Assembly (NCBI GenBank): GCA_038503035.1
Contig: JAVSML010024592.1
Span: 285,212 to 349,211 of the forward strand
Direction: 5' to 3'
Source of the DNA: Crocodylus rhombifer
Taxonomy: Eukaryota; Chordata; Crocodylia; Crocodylidae
Length of the DNA: 64,000 nucleotides
The notes under the pieces: model-generated
Databases searched by the model: none
What the model saw: only the letters and a program-made list of their open reading frames with translations
Told to the model about the DNA's origin: nothing
Translations under genes and position numbers: made by a program
Shown: positions 47,099 through 59,060 of the stretch, in pieces
Numbering within the stretch: position 1 is the first letter of the stretch
Layout: every line of letters begins with the position of its first letter

Positions 47099-49479
47099 TT
47101 AGTTTCTTTAGTACTTTCTTTCACATTCCTTCTGAGGTGAGACTCCCTACTAGTGCTTTTTTCCCCTCCCTCTTTCCCCATCTAGAGTGTTGCTCCTTTG
47201 GAAGAACTGGGAGACAGCCTATAGCCTGAGACTGCAGCACTCCATCCACAGTTATCTCCCCCAGTTTCCCTGCTTCTTCCTACCTTTCCTCCTACCCCCT
47301 GTAATCCTTTCATTCTGAACTGAGCTCTTTGCTGTTTTCCTGCCCTATGATAAGTGTCCGATTATCTAGGGTGCTCCTAAGATTGGGTTGGTGATACTTA
47401 TCATAGATAATTTTCCTGCAAAATGGGCTTGATAATAGATAGCTGCCAAAATAATACGCTTCTCTGTAAATCAGCTGTAGATGTATGAGAAAGCCCAGCT
47501 AATGCCCTCCAGGAAGAGAATCCTTCTGTCAGAGTAAAGGGTGGGGAAATTCAAAGGCCATTTGTCGGCTTGCATGCCAGAGCAGCCTCCTTTTCCTCAA
47601 CACAAGTAATGTTAAGACACCATTAACAGTTGTCTGAGAGATGTGTCTGTGACTTGTGTCCTGCCCTTCCTGTTAACCTACAGCAGCCCTGAACTCTTCT
47701 TGGCTGGCTGCCTCTATACAAGCCTTAGCTTTTCCTCTGATGATGAGCCTTTGTGGTTTGGCATCCCTTTTAGGAGATGGAGGGTGTGTCCCTTCTCTAT
47801 TTCCACTCTCTCTGAGCTTCCAAAGATAGTTTTGTGCTCTCTTGCATTTCACTTCCCTGCCCTAGGCAACCTCCCAGACACGATGCACAGAAATTCTCCC
47901 TAAACGCTGCCTGGAGCAGTCCTGTCTTGTGCTATGATTCCATTAGGTGGTTGGGTGATATCTGTAGAAACCTAAGGTCAGCAAGAAGTGGTACAGGTGA
48001 CACAGCAGTGGACCAATATCACTGCCTGGTGGTAATGGGATTGCCAATGTTGATGAATGGTCTGGCACTTCCCCTTTGTCATACGGGCAGGTTAAGACAC
48101 TCGATGCCTCCAGTAAAAGAGATCAAAGGGGCCTAGCTGTGTAACAGAATCGGTTGCTTTTCACTTCTGAGTTCAAATCCAATCTGGTTCTGTTAGACAG
48201 GCCTGGCCTACAATGACCCAGTACAGATCCAGTATGGCAGTCCCTGACTGTGTTGCTAGTACTCCCAGTTCTCAAAGGCTTCTTTTGTTTCCTGTTTGCT
48301 GAGTGCATTATGCTGAGGATGGGAAAGAACAATAGAACTAAGACCCAATTCATGTCAGCCCCTTCCTCAAAGCCAACATGTGGCTTAACTGTTGGCTCTG
48401 GAGCTCTGTCAGAACTTAAAATAAGACTTGAAGGCATGCAAGGGACTGCCTTTCCATCTCTACCTTTGTTTGGACATGTCTTATTGTCACTGCACCTTGC
48501 CTGCTGTTGAAACAAGGGCTCTCTCTCTCCCCCAGAGGCTAAGCTTGTGAGCTGCTTGCTGTCTCTGTGTCTCTCAATTCTTAGTCACCATCTTTTCCTT
48601 TGCACACTCATAGCCAAGGGATGACTCTAGCTCCTTGCAGCTGGGAAGGTGATCTTGCAGCTGGGAAGGTGGTGCTGGGTGACCCCTCCCCCCCGCCCGA
48701 TAGTATTGCCATGCTGTCCAGCAGATCAGATGCATCCCTAGGGAGCCCATGCCCAGAACTTCTGTTGCACCTGAATCCCTCCAGGTGGAAGAGAGTAGGG
48801 TTCGGAGGTTCCTCTTGAACACCAATGATCTTCCTACTATCTCACAACATTTCATGCTGGATGGACTGATCTCTTGGCTCCATCACAAATGCTGGGTCAG
48901 TTTGCATAAGATGGGGGAAACCCTTCCCTGCACTGCTTCCTACAGCTCTGAAAGTGAAGTTTGTCCAGACCTGGTTTTCTGCTTGCAGGAGTGGGCGAGA
49001 CAAGTGGGTAAAATTAGAGGGGAGTGCTGTAGGTTGGAGGTGGGGTGAAGTGAAGCAAGACTCTGGCTAGATGCAAGGAGATCTTCTGTTCCCATTGTCT
49101 TGTTGACTTTCTCTTCCTGCCAGATGGGGGTTTTTTGAGTCATAGGCTGTTGAGGAGTGCCGCGTTTCTGAGCAGCTCGCAGATGTGATGTGTTTGCAAA
49201 TATTAGGCAAGGACAACAGACCTTCTCTGGGAGTCAAGCACATGAGGGGTGGCTGTGCTGCAGTCTGTACAGATGAGGACATTTGAATGCGAGTCTTGGC
49301 ATGAAGGTTTACAGTAGCTTGATGTCAGTATTGGCATTTTCACAGGCCTAGGTATCTTACTGCGCTTATTTTTCTTCTGCAGCTCATGGATGAGGTGTTT
49401 TATAAGAACTTGAGCATCAAAAAGTGTTTCATGGTACAAATTCATAAAAAATCTAGATTTTTCCCACTGCTTGTGGATT
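47099..49479. other. Intron sequence, no further feature recognised
   Basis: Between these coordinates no exon or defined transposon was seen. A possible SINE-like, B-box-like word GAGTTCAAATCC at 48,169 is too isolated to call. The words CTTGCAGCTGGGAAGGTG and CTTGCAGCTGGGAAGGTG at about 48,634 and 48,654 are a short direct tandem duplication. Confidence 0.5.
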
Positions 49480-49970
49480 CATAGAATCATAGAAAAGTAG
49501 AGCTGGAAGAGACCTCTGGAGATCATCTAGTCCAACCCCTACCTGGAGTAGGACCATTCCTATCCAGACCATCCAGTACAAATGTTGTCTTGCTTATTTA
49601 TAAAACTATGCAACACTCAATCCTGCCACAGGTAATGCACTCAAGAGATCCAAGGAAGAGGCAAGGGACCCCCTTTCTCCCCTGCTTCAGAGGAAAGCAC
49701 CCCCCGCCCCACAGTCTGCATCAGTATGACCGAGGGGTAAAATTCCTTCCTGATCCCAGATGTGACAAACAGTCTGACCCTTAGCAGAGGTGCAAGATCC
49801 TCTAGCACGAGCCTCCAGGCTTAAGTCCCAGCAGGAGCATTTGCACACACTAGTCAAGAACGTGCAAATTGGGGGCATGCTGCAGTCAAGCCCCAATGCT
49901 TCTGAGGAAGCCAAAAGAAAAATAATTTTAAAACCCTGATACACCTGGCAGCAGAAAGGTTGGAGGGGTG
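49480..49970 (-). mobile_element. CR1 LINE 3' fragment, antisense
   Basis: The left edge, GATTCATAGAATCATAGAAA, is the reverse complement of a CR1 3' tail. It is followed by GAGCTGGAAGAGACCTCTGG and ATCATCTAGTCCAACCCC, the classical CR1 3' UTR phrase in reverse. The body (GGTAAAATTCCTTCCTGATC, AAAACCCTGATACACCTGGC) aligns with the copy at 54,995-56,055, so both come from related subfamilies. No coding part of ORF2 is retained. Confidence 0.9.
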
Positions 49971-50589
49971 GGGGGCTGTATGCTTCAGACCCCTAGTTTA
50001 AGTGAAAAGCAGAAGGACACGCTGCTATCAATCCATCTGCAGTTGATAGACTGACCTCACAATAAAAGTGATGATAGAGTACTATTGCTGGGGCGAGCTG
50101 AATGCAGAGGTCACAAGAATCCAAAATCATTAATGGTCTCCCTTTACTCTTGACATCTGCACGTGCCCTTCCCACCCCTTTATTGGGAGCAGAGGCTTTG
50201 ATAAGTGTGGGCCATTAGGTACTAGTAAAGGTACAGCAGCCTCCCCATCCACAGATGGATGAATTGATTTTTTTTTTCTCCTCCTTCCCCCCCCCCATGT
50301 CATTCTTGTCTCTTGCCCTTCCCAGCCTCCTCTCCACCCCCAACTCTCCAAATTCCTGTCTGCTTTTTCATGACTAATCCTGAAGCAGGCACAGGAGGAA
50401 GAGCTGCAATCACCTCTGTAAATTTCCCCCCTTCTTGGGTTTTGACAGTAATGAACAGTGGAAAGGGAAGTGTGCAGGTGTGAAGGGGGTTGGGGGGGGA
50501 TGATGATAACACAGCTGACTCCAGGAGTCCCGGGCTCCTTGCTGCTTTCCTGAGCCTGGCCCTGACAGATTGATTGACCTGGAAGCCAT

Positions 50590-50720
50590 CGAGCAAACAA
50601 GACAGCCAGGCTCTTCATTAGAGCATTAATTAGCAACCAGGAGCTCTCTGGAGACTGCTTCATAAAGTTTGGTTTATTAGGAGCTGTCAGGCTGAAACTA
50701 TCAACGGGGAGGGGAGCCTG
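50590..50720. promoter_or_regulatory. Candidate conserved non-coding element
   Basis: This repeat-free stretch has TTCATTAGAGCATTAATTAG and TTTGGTTTATTAGGAGCTGT, TAAT-core words typical of homeodomain-bound enhancers. It overlaps a 236-codon minus-strand open frame (50,130-50,840) that I do not regard as a gene. The call rests on composition only. Confidence 0.22.
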
Positions 50721-51934
50721 TTCTGGCTGCGCAAAAGAAGAGGGAAGCCAGACCCTTAGTGTTACTTGGAGATCATGCTCCTGCTGGTGAGCAGTGCTTC
50801 CTTTCTCATGGAGTCCTGGGACAGCGTAGGAATGAAGCACTCTATCACTGTCATAGCGCTAGGGAGGGTCACCTTCACCATCACCACAGCCTGGCACCTT
50901 CAGGCAAGGCCAAAAAGAGAGAGAAACAGTAAGGGAGAAGGGTTGGCATGTATTCCTGGTTGCAAGGGCTGGATTTAGGGTCCCTTCTCTCTAAGAAGGC
51001 AGTGCAGAGACAGCTTGTGCCACTGAGAGGCAGCTTTTGAGAAGTGATGGTGCTGACATGCCACTTGGTGAAGTGGCAGAGGGCAGTGGCTTAGATGAGA
51101 GAAGTGGTTGAGATGCACCCCCTCTTCAGTCAGGATTCAATAACAAGTTGTAATCTTTCCTGCAGAGCCGGTACACAGATCCCCCCCAGAAGCAGTCTAG
51201 GCACCACTTCCTTTCAGGGCTGGAGGCAGATCTGCCGGACTTCTCAACTCCGCAAACCTCAGCTGACAAACACTAAGTGAAGTGCAGAGGGGGGTGCAAG
51301 AAGGAACAACACAGTCACTGCAGGAGCACGCTTCCATGTGAGACACCCAGAGCCACAAGGGAATATTGCATTTAAGCCGATTGCCAGGGCACCTAAGCAG
51401 TGGGGGTCTTACTCCATAGCTATGTTCGCATGCTGTGGATTATTCCTGATAGCTTTCCCAGTTGTGCTGTGCCTCTTCTCTGTGATCCCCCTGCTCCAGC
51501 AATGTTTTCTTTGTGCTTGTGTAAGGGAGGTATTACTTGCCACAGGCTCGCAGAAGGATACTTAGTTTTCTTGGCTTTCGTAGTTCAAGGTCCAAGCCTG
51601 GGGTAAGCTTTCAGAACAATATCCTAGACACTTGAACCAGGCCCTGTTTGTTGCCCACAATACCTGACAAAAGGGTAAAGGGAGAAGCAGGGCTGGTGGT
51701 ATGAATAGCTCTCCTCACAGATCCAGGTGGGATGCCATCTTCCTTTTGTCATGGACTCTTATTTAAGTCCTGCTGTACACAGAGCTATCCCTTCCCCATT
51801 TTTAGCCCCTTTCCTCCAAAAAGCTGCATCTAACATGGCTTGTGTGCAGTAGAGCACGGATTTGGTGGTGAGGGGGTTAAAGTAATCTGTGCGGCGACCT
51901 CCCCCTGCGTTCTGGAGGCCAGGACTTCACGCTG

Positions 51935-52105
51935 GGGAAAGGGGCTGATTAATGGCGACTGTAACAGTGCTGTAGCCTTCTCTCTGTTGGAGGCTCAGAG
52001 ACTTGCTCCTTTCCCTTAATCACTGAGCTAATAAAACCTCCTGCCCAGCCTCAGAGCTGCAGCTTCCCAATGACCTTCAACTCTTTTAAAAGCCAAAATA
52101 CAGCA
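51935..52105. promoter_or_regulatory. Candidate conserved non-coding element
   Basis: The block GGGGCTGATTAATGGCGACT, CCCTTAATCACTGAGCTAAT and CAATGACCTTCAACTCTTTT has no visible repeat origin and carries several TAAT/GATTAA words with a nuclear-receptor-like TGACCTT half site. Only comparative data could establish it. Confidence 0.22.
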
Positions 52106-52604
52106 GCTCAGGTGCTTTGTGACCCAGGACTGCACTTTATTACAGACATTGGTATGGGAACGAATTTGCTGCCCTTATAAGCAGAACAAAAGGGTGTTGT
52201 TTTTGGCAGGGGGTGTTGGGTTTTTTCCCAAGCCCCTCATCTCCTATGGCAAGTGCAGCCCTCCCAGCCTGTGCTCCCTGGTGGACTTCTGCTCCCACGC
52301 CATCTGGAGCTGCTTTCTTTTTCTGGCTCACTCTCAGATTTAGCTCTTCTCTCTGGGCTGAGGCTCCTAATGGCCTCTCCCTACCATGAGCCACCCAGTC
52401 CTGTTTTGCTGTATCCTAACCTGCTATCCCACACCCCAACACAGTCAGCTGCACCTCTGGAACCCCTTCTCACCTCCTACAGATGCATCCTGTGGGGTAT
52501 GTGACAAGAGACTTCACTTTGCGCTTACAGGTAAGGGAACAATTTCTGCCAGCAGGTGCGGAAGTAAAGGTGGGGTGGCCAAGAAGCTGGTGCTCAGGAG
52601 ACGG

Positions 52605-52770
52605 GGATTCTGTTTCTAACTCTGCCATTGGCCTGATGATTCTCAGTGCCTCATTTTCTCCCTCTGTAAAATGGGCTTAACAGTATTTGCCTTGTGCAGC
52701 TATGCCAGTGAAAATGCTGCATAAGAGTGAGGTATGATAGTATTCTGATTAGTAGTGACAATTTGCAGGG
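52605..52770 (-). repeat. MIR SINE fragment
   Basis: TCTGTTTCTAACTCTGCCAT, then CTCAGTGCCTCATTTTCTCC, then CTCTGTAAAATGGGCTTAAC follow the MIR reverse-consensus order closely, including the diagnostic CTGTAAAATGGG. The right part (TTGCCTTGTGCAG) fits the MIR 5' side. This is the clearest MIR in the window. Confidence 0.8.
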
Positions 52771-53394
52771 CTGCCACTGACTAGGGAAGGAACCTGGGAA
52801 ATATGCACACAGACAAAATGTGTCTTGGAAGCTTCTAATGTATTGGGAAGGATCCAGGATATTTTTGTCCAAGGAAGCAAGTTTTTTGGGGGAAGCAAGT
52901 TTTTTGTGGGGAGGAACCCCATGCTGTATGACAGTGCTCTATGCCTTACTTGGCTTATGGCGGGAAGTCTAGTTCATCTGGTGTTTATTGGACATCAATT
53001 AAGGATTTCTGCAGGGTTGGATTCTACCTCTTGATTCAGTGCTGCTCTCTTCTTTGCTCGTGTTGACTTTCCTTGCTGCTATTTAAACAACAGAGCAGGG
53101 GGTTGTCATTCATTTAGACTATTTCTCTTTTGCTCTCACTCCTATCTAATGAGTACTTTCTTCCCCTCTTCTTTGCAGGATGCACTTAGAGAACCAGAAT
53201 CCTTTCCCCCATTAGCCCCCCTCTTCACAGGCTTTGCATGTTGAATTCTTCTAAGTTCATCTTGCATTTCTTCCTTCTATGCCCTTCATCCTCCTTTTTG
53301 CTCCCCCATTTATTCCCATAGCTTTTAGAAGGTTACACACTTAATGATATTTGACACTGTCCATCCTCAAAGGGGTTTTGTTTTTATTTGGTTT

Positions 53395-53420
53395 GTTTCC
53401 CCCCCCCTCCCCCAAACATT
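53395..53420. repeat. Poly-C low-complexity tract
   Basis: A C-rich run interrupted by single T bases lies in otherwise unremarkable intron. It is a simple sequence. Confidence 0.7.
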
Positions 53421-54479
53421 AATCCTTGACACTCACCACCTGGTGTTAGGTAAAGCTCACCCCTGTTTTTAAGACAGGCAAAGAGGTAGTGAGGTTGTGA
53501 TATGTTAAAATGCCCCCCCATGAAGGTAGTGGCAGTGGGAAATATACTCATTAGCCCCAAGTCTCAGGCTGTCTTTGTAAACCTGAAGTTACACAGCTGA
53601 CGTGCCCCCTACCGATAATGTTGTTATTGGGAAGAGCTCTCTCTCTTCTACATCTGCTCCCCAGTGTCTGCACTGTAGACCTGCCTCTGCTTTTCTATTT
53701 ACTGTCTCACCTGGAATGTTCCCCACAGATAGGAACCATCACCACGGCTGCTCTTCTTCTGCACAGACAAGCTGTGCGTATTTACCCTTTCCTGGAGGTC
53801 AGTGCCGAGCATCCAGACAGAACAATAACCCCAGAGGAGACGCTGTAAATCACCAGTATATAGCTTCCCAGAGTATTGACTGAACTGATTTGGTTTGGTG
53901 TTCTCTCCTGGGCTTGCATGTGGGCAGTGCCTCAGGTGGCACTGAGTCAAGGTTGTATAAAAATAGGTACGTCAGTTCAGGTTTCTATACCTGGTGGTGT
54001 AAATATGAATTTAGAAGCCTGATTTTAGACACACCTCTCTCTCTCTCTCTTTTTTTATTCTCATCTTCCATTTTATTCAGTACAGCAAGATGGCTAATTC
54101 AAAGGACCCTTGCGTGGTATTTCCTGGGTTTCCATAGGTTCCTTTCTGAGAAACCTATCGTGAGGAGGTGTATGCCTGTAGGTGTATGTTACATGCTGGA
54201 GATGCCTCCATAAATGAGCTGCTGAGATAATAAAATGCAGGGAACTTGGATGGAAGCACAGGAGACCTTACAGTCTCATCAGGGCTGAAGTGAGGACCTG
54301 CCTAGGTACCCGGAACTCCTAAGTTATTTGTGTAATGCTAAGGTGTTTTCTCACTACAATAACAGCTTTTACTGTCACTCCAACTCAGCCAGGTGAAGCC
54401 ACGTTAAAAGGCAGCTGCTGGAATTGCATGCATCTGCAAATCAAAGTGCAGTCATAGCAAGGAGCCAGTTCCACAACTT

Positions 54480-54812
54480 AGAATCACAGTCTCATAGAAA
54501 ACTAGGGATGGAAGAGACCCCAGGAGGGCATCTAATCCAACCCCCTGCTCAAAGCAGGACCAGCCCCAACAAGATCATCCCAGCCAAAGCTTTGTCTAGC
54601 CAGGTCTTAAAGACCTCCAAGACCTCCATCACCATCTCTCAAGGGAACCTGTTCTAGTGCTTTACTACGCTCCTAATGAGAAAATTCTTCCTAATATCCA
54701 ACTTAAACCTCCCTTACTGCTACTTGAGACCATCAGTCCTTGTTCTGTCATCCGTCACCACTGGGAACAATCTAGCCTAGTTCCATCTCCTTCAGAACCA
54801 CTCTTCAGGTAA
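54480..54812 (-). mobile_element. CR1 LINE 3' fragment, antisense, ending in an inverted junction
   Basis: Begins with the reversed tail region (TAGAATCACAGTCTCATAGA), then GGATGGAAGAGACCCCAGGA and CATCTAATCCAACCCCCTGC, the CR1 3' UTR in reverse, then AGACCTCCAAGACCTCCATC, CTAATGAGAAAATTCTTCCT and CAACTTAAACCTCCCTTACT, the reverse of the conserved end of ORF2 and UTR. At about 54,812 the homology stops in the middle of ACTCTTCAGGTAATT and an inverted 31-bp CR1 piece follows. No coding potential remains. Confidence 0.88.
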
Positions 54813-54843
54813 TTAAAGGGCTGCCAATAAAGAAGAGGGAAAG
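54813..54843 (+). repeat. 31-bp CR1 piece in inverted orientation relative to its neighbour
   Basis: The 31 bases starting TTAAAGGGCTGCCAATAAAG are the exact reverse complement of 55745-55775, which lies within the next CR1 copy. The identity is complete although the two CR1 copies otherwise differ clearly. Confidence 0.85.
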
Positions 54844-54849
54844 TATGAG

Positions 54850-54909
54850 TCACCTGAGTGTACGTGCACATGAAAGTGCTTGCGAGTGCACACATGCACA
54901 CTCAGGTGA
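54850..54909. repeat. Hairpin with 12-bp perfect arms
   Basis: TCACCTGAGTGT (54850-54861) is the exact reverse complement of ACACTCAGGTGA (54898-54909), with a GT/CA-rich loop of 36 bases. It starts six bases after the inverted CR1 piece. Arms contain CACCTG E-box words. Confidence 0.8.
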
Positions 54910-54994
54910 TGGGGCACTCTTTTGGATTCCTGTTAGGATTGTGGTTATCAAGGGAGAATCTCTCAAATGAAATCTGGGAGTTGGGGGGGTGTGT

Positions 54995-56055
54995 GTGTTA
55001 TAGAGAAGTGGGGCTAGAAGGGACCTCCTGCCTGAGGCAGGATCATCCTTATCCAAGCCATCCCAAACCACCCATAATCTAGACTCTACATAAGAGTAGT
55101 GTCACATGTGTCGCAACACAGACCTAACACCTTAACCTGCCACAAGTAAAGCAGGGGAACCACAACACCCAATGTTGTGCTTCTATAAAATGTTATCAAT
55201 ATGTGCTCAGGAGATCCCAGGTAGAAGGCCATGCCCCCAGCTGCAGAGGAAGGCAAAAATGCCCATAATCTGTACCCATCTGACCATGGGGTAAAATTCT
55301 TTCTTGACCCCAAATATGGTGATCAGTTGGCCCCTGAGTGTTGTGGCAAGACTGTTTAGCCAGGAACCTCCTAGGAAGAGCGTTGGCAAACCCTAGGCAA
55401 AGTCCCCAGCCGTGGCTGTAGCCAATACCCAGTGCCTCTGGAAAGATTTAAAAACACCATGACACGTGTAGCAGAAAAGGCAGGGGCAGAGGCAGATGCA
55501 AAGGCAACCAGCAAAGCCCAGAAGTATGGGAAATACCCATGGTAGAACATAGGCATAGCTATACCTAGGCCATCCTTGACCAGTGGCTGTCCAGCCTCTT
55601 CTGAACACCTTCCCTAGACAGTTGGTTCTACTGCCTCCCTTTTCTAACAGTGAAGAAGTTTTTCTGGATATCCAACCTAAATTTTGCTGTGACTTCAAGC
55701 CATTGGGTCCGTGTCATCCTCTCTGCAGCAAGAGAGAAAAGGTGCTTTCCCTCTTCTTTATTGGCAGCCCTTTAAGTATTTGAAGGCTGCTATCATGTCC
55801 CCTCTTAAGCACCTTTTCTGCAAGGTGAACATGCCTGGCTCCTTCAGCCTAGTTCCTCATATGGCTTCCTTTCCATGCCCTTAATTGTCTTCGTTTCCTG
55901 CCTCTGGACTCTCGCTAACTTCTCCATGTCCTTTTTAAAATGTGGAGCCAGGAACTGCACACGGTATTCCGGATGAAGCCTAACCAGTGCTGCTTAGAGA
56001 GGTGCTACCACCTTCCATGTCTTGTCCCTAATGCTTGCTTGTATTGATGCTTTGA
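54995..56055 (-). mobile_element. CR1 LINE 3' region, antisense, about 1.06 kb
   Basis: Starts with TTATAGAGAAGTGGGGCTAG and AAGGGACCTCCTGCCTGAGG, the reverse of the CR1 3' UTR start, continues through a long subfamily-specific UTR shared with the copy at 49.5 kb (GGGGTAAAATTCTTTCTTGA), then CTGTCCAGCCTCTTCTGAAC, GAAGAAGTTTTTCTGGATAT, AGCCCTTTAAGTATTTGAAG and CCTCTGGACTCTCGCTAACT, the reversed end of the CR1 coding/UTR border. It ends at CTTGTCCCTAATGCTTGCTT. Non-functional remnant. Confidence 0.9.
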
Positions 56056-56084
56056 GAGGGAGGGGGGAGTGCCACATGTGCAAC

Positions 56085-56420
56085 TTGCCCTTTCCATAGA
56101 TTTATTTTTTTCAGTTGTGCCAGCACTGTATTTGAAGTCTTTTTAATGAGCCATTGATTAACTAGCTCAGTGTGCGATATTTTTGTTTAATTTTAATTCT
56201 CTATCTGCTGCTTGATGCAGAGTCTCTTTTCCAGCTTTTCCATCTCCATATTTTAACTTACAAGTGATCAGTGAGCCGTATATTATTTTCTGACGGCGGA
56301 TACAGCTTGTGCTGGCAATCTTTTCCCATGGCCTTTATGTTAGAGTTATTTCAGGTTTTGACATGACGTGAAGGCTTCTGTTTTTAGCTTTGGTTTTTTG
56401 GAGGTTTGTTTTTTTTAACT
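56085..56420. promoter_or_regulatory. Candidate conserved non-coding element
   Basis: AT-rich, repeat-free stretch with TTTTTAATGAGCCATTGATT, TGTTTAATTTTAATTCTCTA, ACAAGTGATCAGTGAGC and a rare CGGCGGATACAG word. Dense homeodomain- and SOX-type words suggest a regulatory element. This is inference from composition. Confidence 0.22.
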
Positions 56421-58264
56421 TTGTGTCAATTTCTCAAACTATTTTGTCCTCGACTTTTAATGTTTGGTGACTGCTTCCCTTCAGAAAAGTTCAGCTTCTG
56501 CTTTTCTAGGAACCTTCTGTTTTTCCAGACAGGATTGGCTGAGGTATTCACCGATCAGAGAATGTGTAGCAGCTCAGCCAGTGCCGCGATCACTGCATTC
56601 CTGCCACTCTTTGCACTTGACCCGTAGCCTCCTCTACACTGCCAGGCACATGTTGTCTTGGTTTTATAAAGGTGAAGAAAGCCTTTCTAGCTCAGCTTTT
56701 TCAGACCCCACCAAGGCAAACAATGAAAGGTGTTTACTGTCCAGTAGCTGATTAGTGATCTCTGTGAAGTGTGTGGAGGGTGTCAGTCTGTTTCCCCATG
56801 GAATAGATGTCCACATCCTATGTAAATGAAAAACTGGTAGTCAGTTATCCACTGTGCATGCATGTGTGTGTGTGCACATGTGCATCGCCTGCATAAGCTA
56901 TAATCCATTGTGTAGCTCTGGGATCTATCTTGAACATAGGGCTGGGCAGCAGTTCTGCAGGATCCCTGGTGGGTTGGGGAGGATAGCAGGCTAGCCAAAA
57001 GTGAAGGCTGTTTCCATCTTTTCGACTGCAACTTACTTTGTCACAGCTGTAAAGGCAGCCCTCTCACCCCAAGAGGTGAAGAAGGAGTCCTTCCATCACT
57101 CTTGAGGGCATCCTTCTGGCCAAGCTATAAGTGGGCTCTGGAAGAAACTCCAGCAAACTCTTCTGGAGCTATGGCCCAAGCCATCATTGAACCAAGAAGT
57201 AGGTCTGAGGTGTGGGGCACAGGGGATGGGTCTTGGAATATCAGTAGTAATAAGCCTGTCCCCAATATTGTGAGTGCTTTTCAAGACCTCTGGAACTGAA
57301 AGAGGCCTTTACAGATAGTGCAAGGATTTTTGCTCAGGACTTTGCTGTTTCTGCTGGATTTTTCAGGGTTATGGTAGGCTTTGGGAAGGGCAGAGAGAGG
57401 TAGTTATTTCACTTCATGGCAGTTCTGCAGCAAAGACCCGAGAGAGAGGACTTTTAACTAAATTTTCCCAAATAGTAGCGACACTCTGTATAATGGAAAC
57501 CAGTTCATTTCTGGGAGACTGCCACTGCTTATGTCTTCATTTAATTATGCAAAGCACAGGTATGGGTAGCTGTGGATCTGATCTTGTGGTAAGCCTGGTA
57601 TATGCACATGTACTTAAGCATCGTACTTTTATGGCTATATTGGGCAGGCAGTAAGGTTTCCAGCATGTATCATCTGGTGGGGGCAAACTGTTTTAGGTTT
57701 GTCAGTTGGTCTTGAGTGTCTCTCTCTCTCTCTCTTTCTCTCAAGTGGGTGGAGTACATTTGTCCATCCTAGGATTGTTTCTGACAGGTCTGGGAGCATT
57801 CCAGCTATTCTGCCTTTGCGATTGCAAGTATTATATGTGCTGCATACATGGGAGCAGTGGTCCATTGTGGGGGATAAGCCTTGTGAATGCCCTGGTTGGA
57901 AGAAGTATTAAAGCTTAATTTAATAACTGAGCTACAGGGGAGATGGTCAACTCCAGCTGCTCCTACCAACCCAGGGCCACTGAGAAGGACAGCATGAAGC
58001 CCACAAAGGCAGCATCAGTGGGGGTGGGTGAACATGGCCTGCCTGTGGAATACCAATGCTGATTCTGTCGGTAGGCGGGGATGTGCATCTCTTGTGCAGC
58101 ACAGGGTGGTGGGTGCTAAACTCACCACCTCCAGAGGGAGGGAGAATGCTGCTAAGAGAATGGGTCTGAAACCAGCATTGCTGAAAGCCAGAATTGGTGG
58201 TCAAGCTACTTTCCACAGGGGTTCAGTCTCCTACAGGAGAGGCAGCAATGGAGTGATTCTCTGA
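56421..58264. other. Intron sequence, no gene seen
   Basis: Contains a (TC)n run at 57,719-57,742. No exon or identifiable transposon was recognised. Confidence 0.5.
57719..57742. repeat. (TC)n microsatellite
   Basis: A pyrimidine dinucleotide run, interrupted once by TTT, within intron. Confidence 0.9.
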
Positions 58265-58460
58265 AAGAGTTAATGCCACCTTACTTTTCCAAGGAGCTGC
58301 TCTCCCCAGTAATTCAATCATGTTGGCCTGTTTGCAGGCAATAATTCATTGTTATAGGAACACTACAGCAAAGTGACAAGTTAATAATGGCAGTAATAAT
58401 AGCAGGCAAAGCCTAATGCTATTTCCCGTGCTCATGCTTTCATTGCACAAGCCATCCTCC
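58265..58460. promoter_or_regulatory. Candidate conserved non-coding element
   Basis: AGTAATTCAATCATGTTGGC, GCAATAATTCATTGTTATAG (SOX-type ATTGTT) and GTTAATAATGGCAGTAATAA lie in a repeat-free block. This resembles enhancer composition, and conservation is untested. Confidence 0.25.
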
Positions 58461-58984
58461 CATGTTGGCTAATGCAATTTGTAGCAGTGCTAATCCAGTT
58501 TCTGCAGGAATTGTGTTCTATTAAAAGAGAATAACAGGAGCAGGAGCTGAGATACCATGTTCCCAGGATCTCGAGGGAGCTTGCCCTGGTATTGAAATCT
58601 GTGCCTTCGCTTCATTGTGATTTTTATTTGATGCTCAACCCTTGAAGAAGCTCCTTCTGAACTCTCAGCTCTTCCTCTCTCCCTCCTTTCAACAGAACTG
58701 ATTCCTGTCCCCACCCTCTTCCACAAAGTGCCTCAACCTGCCCATCCCCTTCTGCTGCCAGACCCTTCATTTACCCTTTTCTGCTCCCTGCTCAGTTGTA
58801 TTGGCCTGTCAGCTATCCCAGTGGATTTCCTTCCTACCAACTAATCAGTCCATCTGCCTGTCTGCTGCCTGTTCTGAGGCAAGAACTATCTGTTACATAT
58901 GTGGCTCCCATTGCTACAGGATCTGACCTGCTGGACTTTTAGGCATCTCTGCTTGTCAGGTAGAGGAATCCTCCCTTCCAAAAT

Positions 58985-59060
58985 GGGAGACAATGAGTGA
59001 CCTGTCCAAGTTTGTAGCAGGACAGAGACTAGAACCAGGACTCTTGGGTCCCAAAATGCC
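58985..59060 (+). repeat. MIR-like SINE fragment
   Basis: AAAATGGGAGACAATGAGTG, ACCTGTCCAAGTTTGTAGCA and ACTAGAACCAGGACTCTTGG follow MIR core order (AATGGGGAAACTGAGGC, then GTGACTTGCCCAAGGTCACA, then a CCAGGACTCCT block). Confidence 0.6.

Noticed and set aside
48120..48190. Possible tRNA gene or tRNA-derived SINE around GAGTTCAAATCC
   Set aside because: Only a B-box-like word is present; no A box at the right distance, no acceptor stem pairing and no recognisable SINE body.
50130..50840. 236-codon open frame on the - strand
   Set aside because: Long for chance, but the translation has no recognisable domain, runs through simple C- and G-rich tracts, and the region has no sign of codon-like periodicity by eye. 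Kept only as a candidate regulatory stretch.
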